Shown piece by piece: positions 18,406 through 27,670 of a DNA stretch of 64,000 nt (position 1 is its first letter; the number at the start of each line of letters is the position of its first letter). The translations under genes were made by a program, and so were the position numbers. Origin of the DNA: Arthrobacter terricola (GTDB lineage: Bacteria > Actinomycetota > Actinomycetes > Actinomycetales > Micrococcaceae); NCBI RefSeq assembly GCF_004354015.1, contig NZ_SMRU01000028.1, positions 1 through 64,000 of the forward strand, written 5' to 3'. The notes below the pieces were generated by a model, which saw only the letters and a program-made list of their open reading frames with translations, was not told where the DNA came from and ran no database searches.

Positions 18406-18816
18406 ATGGATGACGCCCATCACGCCTTCACCGTCACTTTGCCCGAACTGAGGAAATACAAAACGGCGGGCAGCATTCCGGGTCCGCTCTTCTTGTTGTT
18501 CTGGATCCTTTTGGGCTTCACCGAGTTCGGAACGACAGGCATTCCCCATTGGCTCGGATTTACCGTCACGGGTATCGTCCTTGCCCTCTTGACCGGGTTT
18601 TCCATTTACGGGAGCCGGAAACGCAAACAGCTTGCACCGGTCATCAACCGCAGATTCGCAGAAGAGTTCACCGCCCACACCGGGTACGAGTATCCCCAGG
18701 ACGTGGACATCCTCAGCGTCAAACGAACCATAGCCGTGCGAAACCTTGACGGCTCCGTGTTCCTATGGGGCATCAGACGTGCGAAGGATGCCGTCAACGT
18801 ATTTCCCGTCACCTGA
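18406..18816 (+). CDS. Small membrane protein, unknown
   Basis: A 136-residue protein starting at ATG 18406 (AGGAGA five bases upstream), with two hydrophobic segments (LFLLFWILLGF and LGFTVTGIVLALLTGF) and a soluble tail (RFAEEFTAHTGYEYPQDVDI). The tail looks like a small domain rather than a disordered end. No family was recognised. Confidence 0.6.
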   Translation: MDDAHHAFTVTLPELRKYKTAGSIPGPLFLLFWILLGFTEFGTTGIPHWLGFTVTGIVLALLTGFSIYGSRKRKQLAPVINRRFAEEFTAHTGYEYPQDVDILSVKRTIAVRNLDGSVFLWGIRRAKDAVNVFPVT

Positions 18817-18911
18817 CACAGCCAACACACACCCCCGGTGAAGAGGAATTCTGACATCGCCGGCAAACCAACTTGCCGCCACCGGTCCGTTCTAAGCTGC
18901 CGTTGACAGGC

Positions 18912-19226
18912 TTACTCGAATTGAGATGCGACGGCCATGCCGGGCTTCCAGTTCCGAGGCGGGCTCCAACCTGCCGGCGGAATGTCGAGGGCTACTCCTT
19001 GCCGTATATTCCGGCGATCGCGAGCCCTTGAGCGAAACAGGGCCGACAACCGAATAACCGCGATCGTGATATAGACCACGATTGTCATGCACAGGACGCC
19101 CATGGGAATGTAGAAGAAGGGGCTTGATACTTTGGGCCGGGTCGAAAGTACGGTAGCAACGAGGGCGACGGCTTCCACAGCGAAAATGGCCTTGAACAGC
19201 CAGAAGAAGTTCCAAAACCTATTCAC
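18912..19226 (-). CDS. Small membrane protein, unknown
   Basis: A 104-residue protein with two or three transmembrane helices (about 6-25, 35-60) and a basic tail (FRSRARDRRNIRQG) that ends in a proline/tryptophan-rich stretch. One of several small membrane proteins in the 11-21 kb stretch; the function is unknown. Confidence 0.55.
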   Translation of the reverse strand: MNRFWNFFWLFKAIFAVEAVALVATVLSTRPKVSSPFFYIPMGVLCMTIVVYITIAVIRLSALFRSRARDRRNIRQGVALDIPPAGWSPPRNWKPGMAVASQFE

Positions 19227-19537
19227 GTAATACAGGGACTCTCTGCTGTATTTCCCCGAGGCTATCAGGCGATCGAAATACGTCAGCGCGCCGAGGTCGG
19301 CGGCGGACGGTTTTGACGGTTCCAGAGGGACCTCGGCTTAGTTGGAGACAGGATTGTTCGGTTGATCGTCACGATATCAAATGCTACGAACAACGGCTTG
19401 GCCAATCGGGCAGACGAGGTCCCGGCACAGCATTCGGCCTGCGAGAGACAGGAAAAATACATCGGTCGCGCGCGGCCGACTTCCGACGGGTGACGCTTTC
19501 CCGCTGTTCCCGGAGCCGTGGTCCTTGAGGAGATCCT
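19227..19537. other. Gene-free spacer
   Basis: A 311-base stretch. A plus-strand frame at 19313-19528 is open but short and without recognisable content. No hairpin with a T-run was seen. Confidence 0.35.
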
Positions 19538-20050
19538 CTACCGGGTGTTTGCTGCTTGGGTCCTGCGGACCATTCGAACGTCCCGCACGCCGTGTTCGAC
19601 TTTCACCACCCCGTCGGGGACAAAGCCATTCTTTCGGTAGAAGGCTTGTGCCCGCGGATTAGGGTCAACCACCCAGAGCGCAGCAGGTGCGGTTGGGTCG
19701 ATGACTGCGTTGAGCAGCGCCGTGCCCACCCCCGAACCGTGGAACGCGGCATATGCGTAGAGGACGTGCAACTCCTGCGGCTCGTCGGGATCCTCAAGTG
19801 AGGGGCCTGACATTGCAATGCCGATCAACGCGCTTTCATGCAAAGCGACGGCGACGTTGTTCTGTTCATACCGTGGATCGCTCAGGGCCGAGGCCTGGAA
19901 TCGCTCGCGCCAGTCCAGGAGTCCAGGATCATCCAGCACGGCATCGTTCATCAATCCCCTGTAGGTTTCCCGCCAGGTGTCCACGTGAACTCCCGCCATG
20001 CTTGGCGCGTCGGCAGGCTCAGCGCGGCGCACCTCAAAGTTGACCGTCAT
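19538..20050 (-). CDS. GNAT-family N-acetyltransferase
   Basis: A 170-residue GNAT protein: EVRRAEPADAPSMAGVHVDT at the N-terminus, acetyl-CoA pyrophosphate loop region HGSGVGTALLNAVI (motif A, Q/RxxGxG/A-type as GSGVGTA), ALWVVDPNPRAQAFYRKNGF (motif B) and a C-terminal VEHGVRDVRMVRR. The substrate is not predictable; RimI-like and drug-modifying members share these motifs. Confidence 0.88.
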   Translation of the reverse strand: MTVNFEVRRAEPADAPSMAGVHVDTWRETYRGLMNDAVLDDPGLLDWRERFQASALSDPRYEQNNVAVALHESALIGIAMSGPSLEDPDEPQELHVLYAYAAFHGSGVGTALLNAVIDPTAPAALWVVDPNPRAQAFYRKNGFVPDGVVKVEHGVRDVRMVRRTQAANTR

Positions 20051-20255
20051 TGCTGAACGGTAGACGCGCCGCTTCGGCCAGTCGTGGATATGAACATGCG
20101 ACAGAGGCGCCCCTGAGCCGGTCCTTCAACGGGTGCTGCAATCGACCGTCTCAAGGTCGATGAACGTGAGTCGGCGCGGGGAAGTTGCCCGATGGGGTCG
20201 GACGACTGCGTTCCCCCACGATCGAGGACTCCGACGGCGCGGCGGAACATTTTGC

Positions 20256-20450
20256 CTAGTGTCCTTCACGTTCCGCGCGGCCGATCCGGAAGTTATTGAC
20301 GACCGCAAGGAGGATCACGACAAGCAGGATTGTTGTTAACCAGTAGCCAAACCGATTGCCACCTGAAGCCGCAATAAACAAACCGACATCCACGATCCCG
20401 ACCGGGATAAAGGACAGAGCCGGCGTTTTCCTGTTCCAAAACCTAGCCAT
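20256..20450 (-). CDS. Small two-helix membrane protein
   Basis: A 64-residue protein starting at ATG 20450: a basic N-terminus (ARFWNRKTP), two hydrophobic segments (ALSFIPVGIVDVGLFIAASG and WLTTILLVVILLAVV) and a short charged tail. Unknown function. Confidence 0.5.
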   Translation of the reverse strand: MARFWNRKTPALSFIPVGIVDVGLFIAASGGNRFGYWLTTILLVVILLAVVNNFRIGRAEREGH

Positions 20451-20588
20451 TGGTCCCCAATTTGCTTCGGTCGTCGATGGGGCGTTGGTTTCCCGATCCT
20501 CGCTTTTGGCCAAGTCTGCGTGACCTGAACGTGGATGTCGATGGGTCCTGGGACGCACACGTCCCGGTTGAGGATCGCTGACCGCGGC

Positions 20589-21182
20589 TTACGGTGAGCC
20601 AGCCGTCTTTGTCGCGTCGCGGAGGTAGACCTCCGTCCCTCCGCCGGCGTAGACGGAGATCCAGACAAAATGGTCACCGGGTGCGAGGTAGGCGCCGAAT
20701 TCGCCGGAGAACATCACCGCCTGTCCCGGGTCGAGCGAGACAGTCGGATACGGAGCCCAACGGATGGTCACGGTCTTGCCAGCGAAGCCGAAGCTGCCCG
20801 TGTGGTTGACGATCTCAAGGCTTTGGGATGCAGTCACGGTCTGGCATCGCGGCCCAGGTGTGTCCGGATTGATGAACACGACGGCAACAGGCCCGACGGC
20901 AAGGCCGCAGACCCCAGCAGCGATCCGATCGCTCGTGGCCGGGATCAGGTGATGAGCACCGGGCTGCACGGTAATGATCGCACTCCCGGATGAAGGCAGC
21001 GACGTCGGAGCCGCGCCCTGCGCGGCCGGGGACGACGGAACGGGCAAGGGAAACGGTGCCCCCGCACTCGCGGGCGGGCTGGATCCTTGGCCCGCCTGCT
21101 CTGGCGGACCGGCGCAGCCAGCGAGGGCGATAACGCATGCGGCAGCAAGGGCCGCTGCTTTGGATAACGAACCCGACGACAC
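20589..21182 (-). CDS. Secreted lipoprotein, unknown
   Basis: A 197-residue protein with a lipoprotein signal peptide: a hydrophobic core AAALAAACVIALAGC whose lipobox LAGC marks the lipidated cysteine at about residue 23. A Ser/Pro/Ala-rich linker (about 25-60) and a beta-rich domain follow (VTIRWAPYPTVSLDPGQAVM, ending HFVWISVYAGGGTEVYLRD). GTG at 21182 has GGGAGG seven bases upstream. The protein would be anchored on the outer face of the membrane; no function is assignable. Confidence 0.75.
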   Translation of the reverse strand: MSSGSLSKAAALAAACVIALAGCAGPPEQAGQGSSPPASAGAPFPLPVPSSPAAQGAAPTSLPSSGSAIITVQPGAHHLIPATSDRIAAGVCGLAVGPVAVVFINPDTPGPRCQTVTASQSLEIVNHTGSFGFAGKTVTIRWAPYPTVSLDPGQAVMFSGEFGAYLAPGDHFVWISVYAGGGTEVYLRDATKTAGSP

Positions 21183-21388
21183 AACGCACCTCCCGATGGA
21201 CAGATCATCTTCCCCGGACGATGCCCACCGCAAGACCTCTGACCGTCAGCGATGTGGCGCGCGGAGGTGCTATTTCTGCCGCGAAGCCAACGCGGTCAGA
21301 GCGGGGTGTCCGTTCAGGGATCCCTCATCGTGCACATTGTCGTGACCAGTGGAGACGAACGGCTAGGCAGAGACCTGACGGCCTCTCG

Positions 21389-21838
21389 TTATGCTGCAGC
21401 GGTTCGGCGATTTCCGATGCCGGGGAGTTCCATTTGGAAGCCGCAGCGGCAGTGCAGCACCTGGGTTTGCAGGTATACCTCGAGCAGCCGGTGTTCGGTG
21501 TCATTGGTGCGTTCGGAGGCGAGATGGTGTGTGCCGGTTGTACCGAGTGTCATCGGTTCTCCGCAGTGCGTGTAGCAGCCGATTTGTTCGTCCCCGGGGC
21601 CGGGAAGCATTTTTGTCAGGGTTTCCGGGTCCAGGGAGTCCTGCCGGACCGGGTGGGCGTAGAAGCCGTCGCATTCGGTGCAGGTGTAGCTGACGTCCGC
21701 CATGCCGGGCGGCCCGGCGGCGGGGATGCCGATGGTCTCGATGATGAGGACCTCGTCGCTGCCGCAGGTATTGCACCATGGGCGGTCGTCGCCGCGGCCG
21801 GTCGGGTCTGTGGTGGATTGTGTGATTTCGGACGTCAT
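21389..21838 (-). CDS. Multi-cysteine (zinc-ribbon-like) protein
   Basis: A 149-residue soluble protein with several metal-binding-type cysteine pairs: WCNTCG (about 22-27), YTCTEC (51-56), GCYTHCG (87-93) and HCRCGF (128-133). These suggest two zinc ribbons. Zinc-ribbon proteins bind nucleic acid or protein, but no specific role is known. Its minus-strand neighbour is the SRPBCC gene. Confidence 0.6.
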   Translation of the reverse strand: MTSEITQSTTDPTGRGDDRPWCNTCGSDEVLIIETIGIPAAGPPGMADVSYTCTECDGFYAHPVRQDSLDPETLTKMLPGPGDEQIGCYTHCGEPMTLGTTGTHHLASERTNDTEHRLLEVYLQTQVLHCRCGFQMELPGIGNRRTAAA

Positions 21839-22039
21839 TGTCGTTCACTTCCTTGAAGGCGGCCAGGCCGGGCGAGAGGTTCTGCAGCCCGCGGAACGCT
21901 TCTTCGCGTCCTGTCTCCGCGTCCTGGCCTTGCGGGCCTTCGGATGGTTGGTTTGACTTCATGCTTGACCGGCACCCCATGGTTCCAAGGGGGCGGTCCA
22001 CCTCGGAGGATCCTCAGCCTCCGGTGTGGGTGGAGCCTG

Positions 22040-22504
22040 CTATTCGACTTCGCCTTCTGTGATGCTTCCTCTCCAGGCTCCGGTTTCGACTTCGCGGGCC
22101 TCGATGAATTCCTTGAAGTGTTCCAGGTCTTTCCTGACTTGCCGGTCGTCGAGGTGTGTGGACGCGCCGAGGTGCTCGAGCGTCGTCCGCGGTTCCCAGG
22201 TCATGTTGACGGTGACCCGGGTCTCGGTGGCGCTCAGCGGCCGGAACGAGATGCTTCCCGAATTGTGGGGGCCGTCCATGCTTTCCCAGCTGATGGTGTC
22301 ATCGGGGATCTGGGCGGTGATCTTGGCGTCGAACTCGCGCCGGATCCCTGCGATGTCGGTGGTGAAATGCACGGTGGTGTCGTCGATTTGCCGGACGCTT
22401 TCCACTCCGTCCATGAAGCGGGGAAATTCCTCGAACTGGGTCCACTGGTTGTAGGTCTGGCTCAGCGGGACATTCACGTCGACCGATTCCAGCACGGTGG
22501 CCAT
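22040..22504 (-). CDS. SRPBCC-family (polyketide-cyclase-like) protein
   Basis: A 154-residue START/SRPBCC-fold protein: ESVDVNVPLSQTYNQWTQFE, FPRFMDGVESVRQIDD, then FDAKITAQIPDDTISW and a C-terminal amphipathic helix (VRKDLEHFKEFIEAREVETG). These proteins bind hydrophobic ligands in a helix-grip pocket. Similar genes often sit in actinomycete stress clusters beside CsbD-like genes, as here. ATG 22504 is the evident start. Confidence 0.82.
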   Translation of the reverse strand: MATVLESVDVNVPLSQTYNQWTQFEEFPRFMDGVESVRQIDDTTVHFTTDIAGIRREFDAKITAQIPDDTISWESMDGPHNSGSISFRPLSATETRVTVNMTWEPRTTLEHLGASTHLDDRQVRKDLEHFKEFIEAREVETGAWRGSITEGEVE

Positions 22505-22714
22505 GGCTTTTCACTCCTTCAGTTACCGGCCCGGCCCTGATATGCAGGCCATCGGGTCTCACTTCCACGCTAAAACGATCTTCCGGCCTGGAAGGGACAG
22601 ATCCACCTGACGGAGGAGCCCCCGCACCGCGGCTCGGGAGACTAAGGTGGATTTCATCAGCCCACCGTACGCAAGGACGATCTGGGCGCCCTGACGCACG
22701 CGGGACCTCATCGA

Positions 22715-22996
22715 ATGTGCAACGATGTGGTCACGATGGTCACACCAGGAAGTACAGGGCGACGGCCCGACGGGTCGGGCCGGACCGGGGTCGTTTCACC
22801 CCCGGATCCTCGCTGCGGGGCATGCGGTGCCCCCGTGGACTCAAGCCAGGCGTTGTTCACGCCGTTCAGCCTAGGTGACGGGGCAGGGCCGGAGATCCCC
22901 TCGACTCTGCGGTTTAACTGCGCCGAATGCGGGGCGTCCACGACGCTTCCGGTTCCGTCCTGGTGGGTCCCCGAGAGCTGGGAATGGTACGACTGA
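22715..22996 (+). CDS. Small zinc-ribbon-like protein
   Basis: A 93-residue protein with CGACG (34-38) and CAECG (69-73), two cysteine pairs spaced like a zinc ribbon, and a C-terminal WWVPESWEWYD. ATG 22715 gives the longest form; a later start is possible. Function unknown. Confidence 0.5.
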   Translation: MCNDVVTMVTPGSTGRRPDGSGRTGVVSPPDPRCGACGAPVDSSQALFTPFSLGDGAGPEIPSTLRFNCAECGASTTLPVPSWWVPESWEWYD

Positions 22997-23136
22997 GCCC
23001 CAAAGGCCCGCCCTGCATGGCCGTGCCGGCCCGCTACGCTTGGGGTTCCCGATCGGGGGTGCCTGAAGCGGTGATGCTCAGTATACTTAGTTTGTCCCTT
23101 TTCACACGCCCACGTGCCGGACAGGAGGCAAAGGAC

Positions 23137-23409
23137 ATGGCCGGCTATTTTGAACTCATGGATGCCCCCGACGGCGGGTACAGGGTGGCTTTAGTAGATT
23201 CCGAGGATTATCTGGTGGCAATGTCAGTAACCTTCCCCGACGGGGCCGCCGCGGCGAAGGGCATTGCCAACATCAGGGAAATCGCCGGGACGGCCACGGT
23301 CAGGGACAACCGGCACGGTCACGACGAACTGGCCACCCACCGCAAGCGCCATGCCGCATCCGCGCAACACGGCAAGATTGAACGTTCCCGGAAAGCAGCA
23401 GGACGCTAG
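23137..23409 (+). CDS. DUF1508/YegP-like small protein
   Basis: A 90-residue protein starting at ATG 23137, with AGGAGG upstream. The first 55 residues (YFELMDAPDGGYRVALVDSE, then AAAAKGIANIREIAG) follow the DUF1508/YegP pattern of a small strand-strand-helix repeat. The C-terminal 35 residues are highly basic, suggesting nucleic-acid contact. Only one repeat is present, whereas YegP has two. Confidence 0.55.
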   Translation: MAGYFELMDAPDGGYRVALVDSEDYLVAMSVTFPDGAAAAKGIANIREIAGTATVRDNRHGHDELATHRKRHAASAQHGKIERSRKAAGR

Positions 23410-23469
23410 CGCGCCCGGCTGCCGCGCCACGGACGACCGCAGACCAGTCCAATGCAAGTTACGGCTGGT

Positions 23470-23676
23470 TTACGGGCTGGGGCTGGGTATTTGACAGCCG
23501 ATTTTCGGGTTCACACCCAGATAGTTCAGCGGCCCGGACACGATGGTCACCGCGATGGTGCCGGCTTGGGAGCAGCTCGCCGGAGGAGTGCTGAACTGGC
23601 CGCGCTGCACTGCGGCCGCCGCCCCGATGAGCAGCCAGAGGATCACCAGGATCCCGATGATACGTCTGAGGCGCAT
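23470..23676 (-). CDS. Small exported or membrane-anchored protein
   Basis: A 68-residue protein: MRLRR then a hydrophobic segment (IIGILVILWLLIGAAAAV) acting as signal or anchor, and a 45-residue extracytoplasmic part with two cysteines (PASCSQAGT and PKIGCQIPSP) that could form a disulfide. Function unknown. Confidence 0.5.
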   Translation of the reverse strand: MRLRRIIGILVILWLLIGAAAAVQRGQFSTPPASCSQAGTIAVTIVSGPLNYLGVNPKIGCQIPSPSP

Positions 23677-23838
23677 GAGGCACCTTATCCGGCCGGAACC
23701 ACCCGGCCCGTGACTTTCAACCTCTCCGGCGAGACCAGACATCATGCCGGTACGTGTGCCAGGCCGAGGTCCGGCCGGCTGAGGCCGCGGGTCCGCTGAC
23801 CGCCCCGCCGAGCTGGCAGCACGGACCCGCGGACGCCG

Positions 23839-24036
23839 TCAATCTTCCGTGAAGCGGTCTGCGATGTCTTCCGCGATGTCCCCGGCTGCTTCCTTTGCGT
23901 CTTTGACGTGTGCCGCTGCCTGTTGGGCTTTGCCTTCGGCCTCCAGGCGCACGTTTCCGGTGGCGTGTCCGGCTTTTTCCTTGATCTTGCCGGCCGTTTC
24001 CTCGGCGGCATGCTTGAGTTTGTCACCCAGTCCCAT
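23839..24036 (-). CDS. CsbD-family stress protein
   Basis: A 65-residue protein of the CsbD type: GLGDKLKHAAEETAGKIKEK, AGHATGNVRLEAEGKAQQAA, and an acidic end. CsbD-like proteins are small, helical and induced by general stress; their biochemical role is unknown. ATG 24036 begins the conserved part, and longer in-frame starts upstream are not conserved. Confidence 0.88.
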   Translation of the reverse strand: MGLGDKLKHAAEETAGKIKEKAGHATGNVRLEAEGKAQQAAAHVKDAKEAAGDIAEDIADRFTED

Positions 24037-24321
24037 GGCGATCTCCTTGGCCTCGGTCCTCGTGCCCGGCCGTGAAGAGGAGTGCCGGGCACGTTCCAAT
24101 TTTAGGCTTCCCGGGCTAAACCGAGCCAGCGACGGGGAGCATTCCAGGAAGGCGTGAAACACGCGCCGATGACTGTTTCCGGGCCTAGCTAGTCCGGCTA
24201 CCTGCGCAGATAGAAGGGTCGTAGCCTTCCGACTCCATCTGCCCCGGACCTAAACTTGAACCGCGGAACCGATGCAGCCCGGTACGGGGCCACCTGAATC
24301 AATTGATTCCAAGGAGCACAC

Positions 24322-24567
24322 ATGAACGAGTTTCCCCGGAACCCCACCCAGGACCCATCTGTGGATCCTGCCCGGGAACCTGAACCGGCCCCGGTCCCGG
24401 AACCTTTGTCTCCTGTCCCGATGCCTCCTGTCCCGGATCCCGGGCCGCAACCTGTCCCGGATCCCGGGATACCGGGACCATTTCCCTCGCCTGACCCGCT
24501 ACCGGTCCCCACCCCACCTACCCCGGATGCTGAACCTGAGCTGCCGCCCCTGGCCCCGGTCGGGTGA
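24322..24567 (+). CDS. Proline-rich small protein
   Basis: An 81-residue, almost purely Pro/Asp/Glu/Val protein with repeated PVPDPG/PVPMPP-type units. AAGGAG lies before ATG 24322. It resembles linker or cell-wall-spanning segments but has no signal peptide or anchor, so location and role are unknown. It sits in the small stress-gene cluster between CsbD and the SAP-like gene. Confidence 0.6.
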   Translation: MNEFPRNPTQDPSVDPAREPEPAPVPEPLSPVPMPPVPDPGPQPVPDPGIPGPFPSPDPLPVPTPPTPDAEPELPPLAPVG

Positions 24568-24616
24568 ACCGCGGGTGACCGGTTTGTGACGATTTTTCTC
24601 ACGAAGGAGCAAAAGC

Positions 24617-24883
24617 ATGCCGAACAAGAAGAATCCGAGCCTGAAAGACCCGGAACTGTACGAAGAACTCAGGAAAGACGGAGCATCCAAGGAGAAGGCT
24701 GCCCGCATTTCGAACGCAGCCGCCAAGGAAGGCCGTGGAACCGTCGGCAGCCGCGGAGCCAACGCGGAAGACTACGACGAACGCACCGTCCCGGAACTCA
24801 GGGCACGGGCCAAGGAACTGGGCCTGCGCGGCTATTCCGGAAAGAACAAAACCGAACTCATTGAAGCCCTGCGCAACCACTGA
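24617..24883 (+). CDS. Small SAP/Rho-N-like DNA-binding protein
   Basis: An 88-residue protein: SLKDPELYEELRKDGASKEK, ARISNAAAKEG, then a SAP/Rho-N-type helix pair (TVPELRARAKELGLRGYSGK, NKTELIEALR). Short actinobacterial proteins of this kind are annotated as DUF7218 or as Rho N-terminal-like. Nucleic-acid binding is inferred. It is 49 bases after the proline-rich gene. Confidence 0.75.
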   Translation: MPNKKNPSLKDPELYEELRKDGASKEKAARISNAAAKEGRGTVGSRGANAEDYDERTVPELRARAKELGLRGYSGKNKTELIEALRNH

Positions 24884-25039
24884 CCTGGCCGTCTGGTTCC
24901 AACAGCCAGGTAACGGGCGGCTTGGCCTTACCAGCACCCCGGCCCCGGACACGACCGCAACCGACGAGATACGAACCACGGGCCCCTCCTTGCTGGACGA
25001 CTGAGAGGACTTGGGCCCCGGTGGCCCGGAAGGGAGAAC

Positions 25040-25435
25040 ATGACCGCAATGAGAGGCAACCGCCAAGAAGCCCATCAGGATTTTTTCACCAGATTCACCA
25101 CCAAGACGGCCAAAGTGCTTGGCCACGCCTGGGTGTTCACTGCGGCCCTCGTTGTGCTGGTTGTATGGGCATTCACCGGACCACTGCTGGGCTTCTCGGA
25201 TACCTGGCAGTTGGTTATCAATACCGGCACGACCATCGTGACGTTTCTGATGGTCTTCATCATCCAGAACACCCAGAACCGGGACAGCGCGGCCCTTCAC
25301 CTGAAGCTTGACGCCGTCATGCGTGAGCTCAGGATCACCAACGCCAAGCTCTACGAAGCTGAAGACGAAGGTGAAAAAGAGCTCGAGGAGCAGCGTCACC
25401 GCATGGAGGAACAGGCCGAGGCCGGGGCGGACTAG
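25040..25435 (+). CDS. Low-affinity iron permease family membrane protein
   Basis: A 131-residue protein: DFFTRFTTKTAKVLGHAWVF, two transmembrane helices (about 27-47 and 55-75), the family hallmark IVTFLMVFIIQNTQNRDSAA, then LHLKLDAVMRELRITNAKLY and a charged coiled-coil tail. It matches the low-affinity iron permease family (FET4-related), although short bacterial members have not been shown to transport iron. Confidence 0.85.
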   Translation: MTAMRGNRQEAHQDFFTRFTTKTAKVLGHAWVFTAALVVLVVWAFTGPLLGFSDTWQLVINTGTTIVTFLMVFIIQNTQNRDSAALHLKLDAVMRELRITNAKLYEAEDEGEKELEEQRHRMEEQAEAGAD

Positions 25436-25942
25436 AGCACCTTCACATCGACAGACCCGACCGTCTCCATGGCCTTCGAAATACGAAGCTGCGCGGGGGC
25501 CAAGGTCGCGCCTGCACGGCGGGTGCCGGAATCGAATGGCCGGGTGGAACTGGATCGCTCTTGTGACGCGGACACGAATCCACACCTCCATGCCGCGCCC
25601 ATGGAACTGGAACAGGCAAAAGCAAGTACACGGTACTCGTGCGACGGGACCGCGCCCGGTGTTGACTTGAAGCAGAGTCAAGTGTGGCTGGAACCAACCG
25701 GCGCCCGGAGCGGCCGGTTATTGGACGGGCCGGTGACGCAGAGAGCTTCCAGAGCCCGGCGCCTGAGCTCTCGACCCGCAGACGTCGCCGGCCCCAAGGC
25801 TGGTAGGTCCTTCATGGGGGCCTGCGGCACGGTGCCTTGGCGCAGGTATCTGAGGACCGCAGGCTTGGTGCAGTTGTTGAACTTCCCGCCGTACCTCGTG
25901 CGGAGAATGGCTGATGCTGCGTCCTTCCGGCATTGGCGGCGG
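25436..25942. other. Spacer with a doubtful small frame
   Basis: 507 bases. A minus-strand frame (25678-25959) overlaps the last codons of the GCS2-type gene and would give 93 residues, but its composition (RYLRQGTVPQAPMKDLPALG) matches nothing I know. I leave it as uncertain. No terminator or RNA was recognised. Confidence 0.35.
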
Positions 25943-27088
25943 TCAATGACGCCTTTCATACCGGTTGTCTTCCGGGGCGGCCGTGGCGTTCCCGTCGGTC
26001 CTCCGGCCTCCGTGTGTGGCAGTAACAACGGCCGCGACAACATCGGCGGTGATCCGTCGTTTGAAGGCTTGGCGCTGCATCCGCTCGCCTGTTCCGCGGG
26101 ACAAGATGTCGGCGAGGCCGGCGCGGGCCAGCATGAGGTCTCCGGACTGTTCCAGGGCGTGGCGGACGTGGCCGGTCAGCTCGTCGACTGCTGTGGCGGC
26201 GGGGCGGGGCCGCCCGTCGAGGGGCCCGAGCAGGGGGCCGTTGACACCGAAACGGCTCGCCTGCCAGTTGGCGAGTCTGAGCATAGCGGTGTCCATGGCC
26301 GGGGGTGCGGTACCGAGCCGCCATTCCCGGGCGGCGGTCTCAACCAGGGCCCGGATCACGGCGGCGATGACGGTGGCGTCCTCGGCGTACAGGCAGATGT
26401 CGGCGATTCTGATCTCGACCGTTGGGTTGTCTTTCGAGAGCCTGGCGTCGAAGTAGACCATGCCCTTATCAAGGAGCACTCCTGTTCCGATGAGCCCTGC
26501 CATGGCGCGGTCATAGCCGGCGGCGGTGCCGAAGACGTCGGTCGGCCCGGCCGTGGGCCACCTGCTCCACAGTTGTGTGCGGTAGCTGGCGAAACCGGTG
26601 TTTTCGGCCTTCCAGAACGGTGAGTTGGCACTGAGCGCCAGCAGCACCGGAAGCCAGGGCCGGATCCTGTCCAGCACTCCGACGCCTTCTTCACGGGATT
26701 CAACGGACACGTGGACGTGGAACCCGCAGGTGATCTGCTCCCGGGCAACCGCACCGAACCGCTCGGCCATCACCTCGTACCGCGGGTTCCCCACGGTCGG
26801 AGTCGCCGAGTACACCGGCGGAGTTGCGGTCGCAGCAATCCTGGCCCCCAACAAGGAAGCCGCCGCGTCCGCCAGGGCACGCCCGGCCCGGATTTGGGCC
26901 AGAAGCTCATCCACGGTCCCGCATGGCCTCGTGTTGACCTCGATCTGTTCCTGCTTGAATTCCGTCTTCAAAACAGGCCCGGAGTCCCTGGTCCCGGCAG
27001 CGTCCAGGACCGCTCCGGCCAGCGGCAGAGGCAATCCGCTTCCCGCCGAAACGATCAAGAGCTCTTCCTCAACCCCGATCGTGCGCAT
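25943..27088 (-). CDS. GCS2-type carboxylate-amine ligase (YbdK-like glutamate-cysteine ligase)
   Basis: A 381-residue GCS2-family protein: IGVEEELLIVSAGSGLPLPL at the N-terminus (metal/ATP-binding EEE), NTRPCGTVDELL, FHVHVSVESREEG, FWKAENTGFASYRTQLWSRW, and VEIRIADICLY near the end. Family members form gamma-glutamylcysteine-type bonds, though actinomycetes make mycothiol, so the true substrate may differ. AGGAGG lies eight bases before ATG 27088. It is convergent with the stress-type genes to its left. Confidence 0.88.
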   Translation of the reverse strand: MRTIGVEEELLIVSAGSGLPLPLAGAVLDAAGTRDSGPVLKTEFKQEQIEVNTRPCGTVDELLAQIRAGRALADAAASLLGARIAATATPPVYSATPTVGNPRYEVMAERFGAVAREQITCGFHVHVSVESREEGVGVLDRIRPWLPVLLALSANSPFWKAENTGFASYRTQLWSRWPTAGPTDVFGTAAGYDRAMAGLIGTGVLLDKGMVYFDARLSKDNPTVEIRIADICLYAEDATVIAAVIRALVETAAREWRLGTAPPAMDTAMLRLANWQASRFGVNGPLLGPLDGRPRPAATAVDELTGHVRHALEQSGDLMLARAGLADILSRGTGERMQRQAFKRRITADVVAAVVTATHGGRRTDGNATAAPEDNRYERRH

Positions 27089-27153
27089 CTGCGCCTCCTG
27101 TCGAACATCGGCTGGCTGGAGAAAGGAGCACCCGGCCAGAGCCCGGTGCGCCG

Positions 27154-27348
27154 CTACTTGGTCCGTGGCCCTTCCTGGGGCGGGTGCAGCTGTTGTTCGA
27201 GTTTGGCTTCCGCTTCGTTGCGGCGGCGCGCAATCACGCGCATTTGATGCGTGGCCGGGCTACCGGCGTCCTCCATCAACGTCACCGGCGGCCGGGTTAC
27301 CCGATGGCCCGGATGCGGCGGGATCGACGGCTCCTTGTTCTCGCTCAT
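27154..27348 (-). CDS. Small hydrophilic protein, unknown
   Basis: A 64-residue charged protein (SENKEPSIPPHPGHRVTRPP, then MRVIARRRNEAEAKLEQQLH) 65 bases upstream of the GCS2-type gene on the same strand, so possibly cotranscribed. No family was recognised. Confidence 0.45.
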   Translation of the reverse strand: MSENKEPSIPPHPGHRVTRPPVTLMEDAGSPATHQMRVIARRRNEAEAKLEQQLHPPQEGPRTK

Positions 27349-27670
27349 GCTTGCATCATCCCACTGCGGCCCTCCCGGGCAGAAGGCATCTCCTGGACAG
27401 CCCGTTCACACCCATCGGCCTGTAGGGCCGCCCACCGTTCCGGCCGTAGGCCCGCGCGGAGGCGAGGCCGGAGGGTGCGCTCGGAAACAAGTTCGCGTTC
27501 GAACCCGGCCAGGGCATCGAAGATGCCGAGGAATCGGGAATGGCCTCAATGGCCGCGCCCTGTCCGGCAGCATCGGTCAGTTGGGGGAAGAAGGCGCGAC
27601 CTTCGCGGGAACATGGCGCTTGCACCTGCCGTTATTCAAGATACGATCCATGTTTGCAAGAAGGTGCGGG
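27349..27670. other. Spacer between divergent genes
   Basis: A 322-base region separating the minus-strand GCS2 unit from the plus-strand SGNH gene; it should hold promoters for both. TATTCAAGATACGAT (about 27632-27646) is the only AT-rich element. Nothing else stands out. Confidence 0.35.

Noticed and set aside
25678..25959. Minus-strand 93-codon frame overlapping the end of the GCS2-type gene.
   Set aside because: Only the overlapping ATG suggests coupling; the product is unlike known proteins and no ribosome site is clear.
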